A stretch of DNA of 64,000 nucleotides from Pyrus communis (Eukaryota; Streptophyta; Magnoliopsida; Rosales; Rosaceae): the NCBI RefSeq assembly GCF_963583255.1, contig NC_084806.1:22486317-22550316 (forward strand), written 5' to 3'. Shown here one piece after another: positions 25,397 through 32,560 of the stretch. Below the pieces are notes generated by a model. It saw only the letters and a program-made list of their open reading frames with translations, made no database searches and was not told where the DNA came from. Position numbers and translations under genes: made by a program. Each line of letters starts with the position of its first letter. Within the stretch, counting starts at the first letter, position 1.

Positions 25397-26260
25397 TTAC
25401 TTTGCCATGCAAGTAAGAACAAGAACAAAGAAAAAGACAGGGAAAGAGCATGATATGAGATATTTTTGCTTTTGACCTTGATGATATGAGATACCTTTGC
25501 TTTGAAGAAGCAGTGAATGAATCAGCACATGCTTCAATCCGCCGTTTTCTCCTGGGTCATATGTACTCCAGGCATCTGGTATCATCTTTGGGGAAGAAGA
25601 AAGAATTGAGTATTTTGAAAGGCTTTGCTGGGAGTGCGCCCTCAGAGGTGAGGGAGAGTTGGGCATTTTCTTCAGGTTTGCCCTGCCATAAAAGACGAAG
25701 GTCGACATATATAGAGATAATATCAAGTGGTGGTACTTTTTACCCTTGTCGACAAACGTTTTGATCCCGCAAATCCGGTTCTTTGAAATAGTGGCGCCTC
25801 TTCGATCTTTGAATACGCCTCTTCGATTTCTGAGCAGGCGCCCCTTCGATTTCTGAACGACGCCCCTTCGCTTTCTGAACGACGCGTGGTAGTGCAGATG
25901 CGGCTCCTTTTGACAAAGCTGCACGCGTCTTCTGAAAAGCAGAGAAAGCGTCGCCGAACTTTGCGCTTGTCGGCTAAAGATGTGTAGATGCGATGATGGC
26001 CTCCACGTGTTTTCAGCTTTGTCAGAAATCTTTTGACAAAGTTGAACGCGTTTTCTAGAAAAGCCGAGGGAGCGTCGCCTAAATTACGCCGGAAAATCCG
26101 GCTCTTTGAATCGGTGGACGCGTCGTCTTGGCTTTTTATAGAGCTATCAATCACCCCAACACACACACTCTGAAGATTTCCCATTCCTGAAACTCGACTC
26201 CGGCCCTTTGTGAAATTTTAACTCCATCCACCCCTTCTCTTTGAACATCGTTGAAAAAAA
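25397..26260 (+). promoter_or_regulatory. Upstream region of the antisense gene in element B
   Basis: It has the same layout as in A: TATATAGAG at about 25708, CGCCTCTTCGATTTCTGA-like direct repeats about 25794-25885, a CACGTG core at about 26005, and TTTTTATAGAG at about 26133-26143, 120 nt before the ATG. The opposite strand carries a 175-codon ORF (25397-25924) that recurs in C with the same length. B and C are so similar that this says little about coding. In the sense direction the second site reads CTATAAAAAG, an equally good TATA box, so direction of use is open. Confidence 0.5.
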
Positions 26261-26932
26261 ATGGCAAACTCATCGAACCTTAGCTTAGATTTGAGTCTCA
26301 GCAGCGATCCGGTTGCGCCCCGTCAAGGTAATGTATGGCGCCCTTCTTTTTTATCTTCTAACGGTCCTCTTTCAGGTGAAGACTCTGTAATGCAGGACGC
26401 CACAACAGCTACAATAGTAGCTAAAAACCTCCTCACTCCAAAAGATAGTAGGCTGCTGTCAGGACGGTCCGATGAGTTGGCCGTTCAAGAGTCCCTCGCA
26501 CTTAGTGTTCAGTGTGCGAGTTCTGTGTCCAACATGGGCCAACGCCTGCTTGCTCGGTCCCGCCAAGTGGAATCGTTGATGGCAGAGGTGGAAAGACTTA
26601 AGCAAGAGATCCAGCAGCTTAAGTACGAGAATAGAAGTTTGCATGTGCTTGCAAATAACTATTCGTCGGGGATGAAGAGGAAGCTTGATGAGCTGCAAGA
26701 ATCTGAGGGTCGAATTCACAGTGACCGTCAAAGGCTTGCGTCTTATCTCCAGAGGCACCTTTTTCCTGGGTCATCCAGCGCTTGGCCAAGTATTGAGGCC
26801 TGGAATGCTCTAGCTCCGATGCCTCCCGCTCCGATGGCTTCCGCTCCGATGCCTCCCGCTTCTATGCCTCCCGCTTCTATGCCTTCCGCTTCTGCGCCTC
26901 GTAGTGGGGCTTCACGCAAACAACCTTTGTGA
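26261..26932 (+). CDS. Antisense coiled-coil protein with EAR-like motif (element B copy)
   Basis: This is a 223-codon intronless frame, opposite in strand to the retrotransposon. Residues 7-13 (LSLDLSL) fit the LxLxL EAR pattern. A conserved block follows (RQGNVWRPSF, residues 21-30, then NLLTPKDSRLLSGRSDELAV). A coiled coil spans about 93-163, with Gln/Arg/Leu-rich heptads through SYLQRHLFPG. The tail (about 186-212) is repeats of MPPAPM/MASAPM/MPPASM type and the end is RKQPL. It differs from the C copy at few residues. The start is the first ATG after the TATA-like site and is shared by all three copies. From memory it resembles uncharacterised Rosaceae proteins; I could not check. Cellular role unknown. 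Confidence 0.72.
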   Translation: MANSSNLSLDLSLSSDPVAPRQGNVWRPSFLSSNGPLSGEDSVMQDATTATIVAKNLLTPKDSRLLSGRSDELAVQESLALSVQCASSVSNMGQRLLARSRQVESLMAEVERLKQEIQQLKYENRSLHVLANNYSSGMKRKLDELQESEGRIHSDRQRLASYLQRHLFPGSSSAWPSIEAWNALAPMPPAPMASAPMPPASMPPASMPSASAPRSGASRKQPL

Positions 26933-26962
26933 AGCTCCACCTTTCTCCATGTTTAGTATCTT

Positions 26963-26963
<1 letters not shown>

Positions 26964-26994
<31 letters not shown>
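26964..26994 (-). repeat. Poly(A) joint between gag remnant and antisense cassette in element B
   Basis: It is an uninterrupted T run on the + strand, i.e. poly(A) in the element's sense direction, between the end of the gag-like gene and the end of the antisense gene. Confidence 0.85.
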
Positions 26995-26996
<2 letters not shown>

Positions 26997-27010
26997 TAAC
27001 ATAAATAAAA

Positions 27011-28078
27011 TCAAACGGCATGAAATTGGTCCTTGAATGGAAGGTGATACTTGAAGTGAACCGGCAGTGGTTTGAATTCTAGTGTAGGTGCCTGATTCAA
27101 AAAAAATAGCAAGTTAGTATAAAATCTAATGGAATTTGGAAAAAAAAACTTACTTGTTTTGTCCGATAAGAACTCAATGACAAACACCACTCCTTTGAAA
27201 GTTTCAGGGATATTGGATTTGGCCAGATTGCAAGTGATGGTTATGACTTGTCCAATGTCATCAAATTTAACTTCTTTGGATTTTGTGGTTTCAAGAACGT
27301 CCTCTTTGATGAATTCATGACATTCCTTACTTGTCACCTTTGGAAGGGCTTCCAAGATGTCTTTTTCACCTTCTTCTTCCTTGGAAGTCATGAATCTTGG
27401 AACAGGGTTAAAAATAATGAAATTTGGAACAACCATACCTGTATTAGATGGCATAGGAGCAATAGGTGCCTCCGGTAAAGGTGTTTCCACCCTTTCCGTG
27501 GGTTGGGTGTATTCCTCTTCCTTGTGATTTGATTTTGATAGTTGAGGGTCCGTTCCAACCTCCTTGTCACTTCTCAACATGATTTCCTTGGCAGTTTCAA
27601 ATTCTCCCTTCGGATTTGCAATGGTTGAACTAGGGAGTTCGCCTTGGTCTCGAAACTGTCCTACGAACTCCGCGATCTGCCCAATTTGCTTATCCAAGTG
27701 GTCCAACCTTTGTGGTGGCTGCATAGGCGTTGAATAGAACTCCTCATATGGCTGCCAATATCCTTCTTGTTGAGCCTCATTGTCTTGAATTTGTGAGCCC
27801 TGCACCAAACAAATTAATTCATTAAGCTTTTGATTATAATCTATTGACGAACTTGAGTTTGGTTGGGCATATTGAATATGAGGTTGTGGTGGCTGCCAAT
27901 ATCCTCCTTGTTGAGCATTTTGAGGTTCCCACCACATAGAGTTTGAATGATCACTCCAATCCGAATTGTAAGTATTGGAAAACACGTTATTCCTTGATTG
28001 AAGATTAGATATATCAACTCTTTGCATTTGGGACCTTTCCATGAGCTGTGACAAAAGAGAAGCGTTATCAAGTGCCAT
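27011..28078 (-). CDS. Gag-like protein of element B, shortened
   Basis: This is a 355-codon frame; I chose the start MALDNASLLS at 28078 because the longer frame would begin at the PBS. The retro-gag domain is absent. It starts with a Gln-rich part, keeps the gag segment [18 protein letters not shown] (about residues 154-171) and the following LPSSTIANPKGEFETA, then has acidic/proline linkers. It ends with APTLEFKPLPVHFKY, which in E lies between protease and RT. The DLGAS protease core is missing, so two large deletions have been closed in frame. An intron-like GTAAGT / TACTAAC / AATCAG series lies near 27090-27155, but splicing would shift the frame. It may bind or package RNA; this is unproven. 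Confidence 0.65.
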   Translation of the reverse strand: MALDNASLLSQLMERSQMQRVDISNLQSRNNVFSNTYNSDWSDHSNSMWWEPQNAQQGGYWQPPQPHIQYAQPNSSSSIDYNQKLNELICLVQGSQIQDNEAQQEGYWQPYEEFYSTPMQPPQRLDHLDKQIGQIAEFVGQFRDQGELPSSTIANPKGEFETAKEIMLRSDKEVGTDPQLSKSNHKEEEYTQPTERVETPLPEAPIAPMPSNTGMVVPNFIIFNPVPRFMTSKEEEGEKDILEALPKVTSKECHEFIKEDVLETTKSKEVKFDDIGQVITITCNLAKSNIPETFKGVVFVIEFLSDKTSKFFFPNSIRFYTNLLFFLNQAPTLEFKPLPVHFKYHLPFKDQFHAV

Positions 28079-28167
28079 GTTGTTCTTAACAAACAAAACA
28101 CAAATAAAAACTAAATCTAAAAGACAATACAGAAACAAACAATCCAAGGGATTAGCAAATTTTCTAA

Positions 28168-28185
28168 TCCCCGGCAACGGCGCCA
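28168..28185 (-). other. Primer binding site (tRNA-Asp) of element B
   Basis: It has the same 18-nt tRNA-Asp complement as in A, 5 nt from the LTR end. Confidence 0.9.
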
Positions 28186-28190
28186 AAATT

Positions 28191-28648
28191 TGATGCGGGA
28201 TTTATACGCGCACAAATTAAACCCTCTTTTTGACAATTGTAGTATAAGTATAAGTAGGGATCGTTCTGGACCGGGGATTAGGAGGGATTGTTAATCACTT
28301 GGATTTGACTCAAAAACGTAAAAACGTAATAATAAACACTAAACTAGACTCAAAGAATGTAAAACTAAACTTTAAAACACTAAGACAAACCAAAGACTCA
28401 AAATGCTTTTAAAAACACAAACTAAAATGATTTCTAACTAAATTGACATTAAAGTAAAGGGGGATTTAAGTTTATACGAAATTAAATTAAATGAACAAAT
28501 TAAAACAGAATGTAAATATGAAATTGATGAAATAGAATGGATGAATGCTAGCTAAGGGGGTCATCTCCACATATGTTACACTTGCATAATAAAAAGATTT
28601 CCAATTACATTTCAATAAATTATGAAACTCATCACCCCGGGTTAATTA
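28191..28648 (-). repeat. 5' LTR of element B, truncated after 458 bp
   Basis: It matches 21122-21585 and breaks after CCCGGGTTAATTA, just before the mirror-image LTR of C. Confidence 0.93.
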
Positions 28649-28685
28649 TGAATTCACATGCAATCATAAAAAATAAAAAAAAAAA
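28649..28685. other. Templated filler DNA at the B/C joint
   Basis: These 37 nt between the two truncated LTRs equal the reverse complement of 18862-18904 in element D, including D's private GAATTC where the other copies read GAAGTC. The match extends into both LTRs by a few shared bases (TTA on the left, TAA on the right). Confidence 0.85.
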
Positions 28686-29140
28686 TAACCCGGGGTGATG
28701 AGTTTCATAATTTATTGAAATGTAATTGGAAATCTTTTTATTATGCAAGTGTAACATATGTGGAGATGACCCCCTTAGCTAGCATTCATCCATTCTATTT
28801 CATCAATTTCATATTTACATTCTGTTTTAATTTGTTCATTTAATTTAATTTCGTATAAACTTAAATCCCCCTTTACTTTAATGTCAATTTAGTTAGAAAT
28901 CATTTTAGTTTGTGTTTTTAAAAGCATTTTGAGTCTTTGGTTTGTCTTAGTGTTTTAAAGTTTAGTTTTACATTCTTTGAGTCTAGTTTAGAGTTTATTA
29001 TTACGTTTTTACGTTTTTGAGTCAAATCCAAGTGATTAACAATCCCTCCTAATCCCCGGTCCAGAACGATCCCTACTTATACTTATACTACAATTGTCAA
29101 AAAGAGGGTTTAATTTGTGTGCGTATAAATTCTCGCATCA
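28686..29140 (+). repeat. 5' LTR of element C, truncated
   Basis: It keeps the last 455 bp of the LTR, ending CTCGCATCA next to the PBS. It matches the end of the LTR at 34443-36435 and, inverted, the B LTR at 28191-28648. Confidence 0.93.
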
Positions 29141-29145
29141 AATTT

Positions 29146-29163
29146 TGGCGCCGTTGCCGGGGA
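29146..29163 (+). other. Primer binding site (tRNA-Asp) of element C
   Basis: TGGCGCCGTTGCCGGGGA, 5 nt after the LTR. Confidence 0.92.
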
Positions 29164-29318
29164 TTAGCAACTTTGCTAATCCCTTGGTTCTTTTCTTTTT
29201 TTTGGTTTAGTTCTTTTCGTTTTAGTTTCTAACTTAGTGTTGTTTTCTTTGTTTGTTGTTACTTTTGATATTTGATTTAGTTCTCTTTCTTTGATTTTAG
29301 GTACTAGAGAAGTAAGAT

Positions 29319-30653
29319 ATGGATTTTGCTAGCATTCAAGCTCAATTGGCAAATCTTACTTCTAAATTGTTGCCGTATGCCGAAAGGACCACAATGCAGA
29401 GTGTCCCTACATTTGGTGCTTCATATAGGCAAGGATTTCAAGCCAATCAATGTCCACAAAGAGATTGGAGGGATCATTCAAACTCTATATGGTGGGAAGA
29501 TCAACAAGTTCAACGTGAAGCATATTGGCAACCATATGAGGAGTTCTATTCAAGACCTATGCAGCCACCACAACTTCATATGCAATATGCTCAATTAAAT
29601 TCAAGTTCGCCAATAGATTATATTCAAATTCTTAATGAAATAAATTCTTTGGCGCAGGTGTCACAAAATCAAGCCAAGGAGGCTCAACAAGAAGCATATT
29701 GGCAACCATATGAGGAGTTCAATACAACACCTATGCAGCCACCACAACCTCCCCCACAACAATTCCAATCAAGTTCAAGTATGTCCATGGATAATGATAA
29801 AAATTTTCAATTACTAACCTCTTTGACGCAGGACGAACAAAATCAAGACAAGAAGTTGGGTAAATTGGACGAGCAATTTGGGCAGATTATGGAGTTCATG
29901 AAACAAATTCAAGAGCAAAGTGAACTTTCCAACTTAACTATTGAAAACTCGAAGGAAGATTTTGAAATCCATAATGCTATCACTTTGGGAAGTGCTATGG
30001 AGGTTGGAGCTGACCTAAAAATGTCCAAACATAGCCTAGAAGTGGATGAAGAGCTGCTAATTGAGGAGGAGGAAGAAGACATGCACACGGCAAGGGTAGA
30101 ACAACCCTTGCCGCAGCCCCCTAAGCCCTCTAAATCACCCACCACCAGTAAGGACGTCCCAATTCCATGTTATTCTGATGTTATTCCACCCAATGTCCCT
30201 TTTCCTAGCAGGTTTTTGATTCCCAACCAAGAAGAGAGTAAAAAGGACATCGTGGAAGCCTTCCCAAAGGAGCAAAATGCTATTCAAATTCTTGGTGCAA
30301 CACAACAAGTTTTAGATGGTGTTGAATTCTTCAAAGGACTTTGTACACCAAGAAGAATGATTCAAGAGAAGGTAGTGGCTGGAGAAGATGTAGAAGGCAT
30401 CAAAGAGGACATATTTGAAACCACAATTCCCAAGGAAGTTGGATTTTATGACACGGGACAAGTCATAACTTTCGAAGGGGTGTTTATTCTGGAGTTCATT
30501 TTGGAGCACACAGGTAAGCCGCCTCCCCGAATTTCAATTTTCTTTTATACTAACGTGTGGTTAATGATTCAGGCACCCAATCTGGAATTTAAACTATTAC
30601 CGGATCATTTCAAGTATCACCGCCCATTCAAAGATAAATTCCATGCCGTTTGA
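29319..30653 (+). CDS. Gag-like protein of element C, shortened, Gln/Pro-rich
   Basis: This is a 444-codon frame whose ATG lies about 20 nt after a splice-acceptor-like TTTTAG/GTACTAG. The N-terminus (IQAQLANLTS) corresponds to gag downstream of the retro-gag domain. A Gln/Pro-rich part contains two copies of a unit around YWQPYEEF...PMQPPQ. The gag segment LGKLDEQFGQIMEFMKQI is recognisable, and [11 protein letters not shown] matches E. The protease core is absent. The C-terminus APNLEFKLLPDHFKY corresponds to the protease-RT linker. A potential 59-nt intron (GTAAGC at 30514, TACTAAC, CAG at 30570-30572) is short for plants and would shift the frame. Role unknown. Confidence 0.65.
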   Translation: MDFASIQAQLANLTSKLLPYAERTTMQSVPTFGASYRQGFQANQCPQRDWRDHSNSIWWEDQQVQREAYWQPYEEFYSRPMQPPQLHMQYAQLNSSSPIDYIQILNEINSLAQVSQNQAKEAQQEAYWQPYEEFNTTPMQPPQPPPQQFQSSSSMSMDNDKNFQLLTSLTQDEQNQDKKLGKLDEQFGQIMEFMKQIQEQSELSNLTIENSKEDFEIHNAITLGSAMEVGADLKMSKHSLEVDEELLIEEEEEDMHTARVEQPLPQPPKPSKSPTTSKDVPIPCYSDVIPPNVPFPSRFLIPNQEESKKDIVEAFPKEQNAIQILGATQQVLDGVEFFKGLCTPRRMIQEKVVAGEDVEGIKEDIFETTIPKEVGFYDTGQVITFEGVFILEFILEHTGKPPPRISIFFYTNVWLMIQAPNLEFKLLPDHFKYHRPFKDKFHAV

Positions 30654-30662
30654 TTTTATTTA

Positions 30663-30665
<3 letters not shown>

Positions 30666-30699
<34 letters not shown>
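30666..30699 (+). repeat. Poly(A) joint between gag remnant and antisense cassette in element C
   Basis: It is a run of about 34 A, nine nt after the gag-like stop codon region, immediately followed by the 3' end of the antisense gene. It is equivalent to the joints in A and B. Confidence 0.88.
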
Positions 30700-30701
<2 letters not shown>

Positions 30702-30727
30702 TACTAAACATGGAGAAAGGTGGAGCT

Positions 30728-31399
30728 TCACAAAGGTTGTTTACGTGAAGCCCCACTACGAGGCGCAGAAGCGGAAGGCGCAGAAGCGGGAGGCATAGAA
30801 GCGGGAGGCATCGGAGCGGAAGCCATCGGAGCGGGAGGCATCGGAGCTAGAGCATTCCAGGCCTCAATACTTGGCCAAGCGCTGGATGACCCAGGAAAAA
30901 GGTGCCTCTGGAGATAAGACGCAAGCCTTTGACGGTCATTGTGAATTCGACCCTCAGATTCTTGCAGCTCATCAAGCTTCCTCTTCATGCCCGACGAATA
31001 GTTATTTGCAAGCACATGCAAACTTCTATTCTCATACTTAAGCTGCTGGATCTCCTGCTTGAGACTTTCCACCTCTGCCATCAATGATTCCACCTGACGG
31101 GAGCGGGCAAGCAGGCGTTGGCCCATGTTGGACACAGAACTCGCACACTGAACACTAAGTGCGAGGGACTCTTGAACGGCCAACTCATCGGACCGTCCTG
31201 ACAGCAGCCTACTATCTTTTGGAGTGAGGAGGTTCCTAGCTACTATTGTAGCTGTTGTGGCGTCCTGCATCACGGAGTCTTCACCTGTGAGAGGACCGTT
31301 AGAAGAAAAGAAAGAAGGGCGCCATACGTTACCTTGACGCGGCGTGCCCGTATCACTGCTAAGGCTCAAATCTAAGCTAAGGTTCGATGAGTTTGCCAT
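30728..31399 (-). CDS. Antisense coiled-coil protein with EAR-like motif (element C copy)
   Basis: This is a 223-codon frame opposite in strand to C. The ATG at 31399 is homologous to the starts in A and B; the frame extends seven codons further upstream to another ATG not conserved in A. It contains LSLDLSL at residues 7-13, the coiled coil about 93-163 and a repeat tail (MPPASAPSASAPRSG) ending RKQPL. It is nearly the same as the B copy, with a few substitutions such as TGTPRQ for PVAPRQ. Because C points the other way, the gene is again antisense to its host element, so the arrangement was inherited with the family. Function unknown. Confidence 0.72.
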   Translation of the reverse strand: MANSSNLSLDLSLSSDTGTPRQGNVWRPSFFSSNGPLTGEDSVMQDATTATIVARNLLTPKDSRLLSGRSDELAVQESLALSVQCASSVSNMGQRLLARSRQVESLMAEVESLKQEIQQLKYENRSLHVLANNYSSGMKRKLDELQESEGRIHNDRQRLASYLQRHLFPGSSSAWPSIEAWNALAPMPPAPMASAPMPPASMPPASAPSASAPRSGASRKQPL

Positions 31400-32560
31400 T
31401 TTTTTTTCAAAAGTGTTCAAAGAGAAGGGGTGGATGGATTAAAATTTCACAAAGGGCCGGAGTCGAGTTTCAGGAATGGGAAATCTTCAAAGTGTGTGTG
31501 TTGGGGTGATTGATAGCTCTATAAAAAGCCAAGACGACGCGTCCACCGATTCAAAGAGCCGGATTTTCCGGCGTAATTTAGGCGACGCTCCCTCGGCTTT
31601 TCAGAAAACGCGTTCAACTTTGTCAAAAGATTTCTGACAAAGCTGAAAACACGTGGAGGCCATCATCGCATCTACACATCTTTAGCCGACAAGCGCAATG
31701 TTCGGCGACGCTTTCTCTGCTTTTCAGAAGACGCGTGCAGCTTTGTCAAAAGGAGCCGCAACTGCACTACCACGTGTCGTTCAGAAAGCGAAGGGGCATC
31801 GTTCAGAAATCGAAGGGGCGCCTGCTCAGAAATCGAAGAGGCGTATTCAAAGATCGAAGAGGCGCCACTATTTCAAAGAGCCGGATTTGCGGGATCAAAA
31901 CGTTTGTCGACAAGGGTAAAAAGTACCACCACTTGATATTATCTCTATATATGTCGACCTTCGTCTTTTATGGCAGGGCAAACCTGAAGAAAATGCCCAA
32001 CTCTCCCTCACCTCTGAGGGCGCACTCCCAGCAAAGCCTTTCAAAATACTCAATTCTTTCTTCTTCCCCAAAGATGATACCAGATGCCTGGAGTACATAT
32101 GACCCAGGAGGAAACGGCGGATTGAAGCATGTGCTGATTCATTCACCGCTTCTTCAAAGCAAAGGTATCTCATATCATCAAGGTCAAAAGCAAAAGTATC
32201 TCATATCATGCTCTTTCCCTGTCTTTTTCTTTGTCCTTGTTCTTACTTGCATGGCAAAGTAAAAGAAGCAATCAGCCGGCACTTGGAGTTAGTCTTCCGA
32301 TCTGGAGCCAACTGCCTGGAATCTATTCCTGATTGCTTACCTAGCGTTGCTCTCGAGTAGTCATCTTCAACGGTTGTTACACTTCCAGAGAAGGGACCAC
32401 TCCTGCAAAGATTGAACAAAGAAACAGATAACAGGAGGAAGCTCAGACCTTCGGGGGAAACCAAAAGAACCATCCTGCTGCCCAGTTCAAGAAGTAGCAC
32501 AAAGGAAAATCAACGATGGGCAGAAACCAGTTCAAGAGTAAGCCTGTGGAATCACAAAGA
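31400..32560 (-). promoter_or_regulatory. Upstream region of the antisense gene in element C
   Basis: It mirrors A 7561-8723 and B 25397-26260: a TATA-like site at about 31529, CACGTG cores near 31652 and 31772, CTTCGATTTCTGA-type direct repeats about 31780-31870, and a TATATA site near 31945. A sense-strand 175-codon ORF (31735-32262) overlaps it; I regard it as unproven. Confidence 0.5.

Larger units (their letters stand above)
21122..28648 (-). mobile_element. Element B: non-autonomous element with antisense gene, 5' LTR truncated
   Basis: B runs leftwards: truncated 5' LTR 28191-28648, PBS 28168-28185, gag-like gene 27011-28078, A-rich joint, antisense gene 26261-26932 (+), cassette upstream region, 3' region and 3' LTR 21122-23200. 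It sits in the RNase H gene of D. The left flank is AAGCA; the matching right flank was lost when the deletion fused B to C. B belongs to the same family as A, C and F. Confidence 0.9.

Noticed and set aside
25397..25924. 175-codon sense ORF shared by B and C (31735-32262)
   Set aside because: Not listed as a gene: B and C are too similar to test coding, the A version is broken, and it lies over the promoter-like DNA of the antisense gene.
28191..29140. Inverted repeat considered as a foldback or DNA transposon
   Set aside because: The arms are the ends of two LTRs next to their own primer sites; no transposase and no terminal target duplication around the palindrome.
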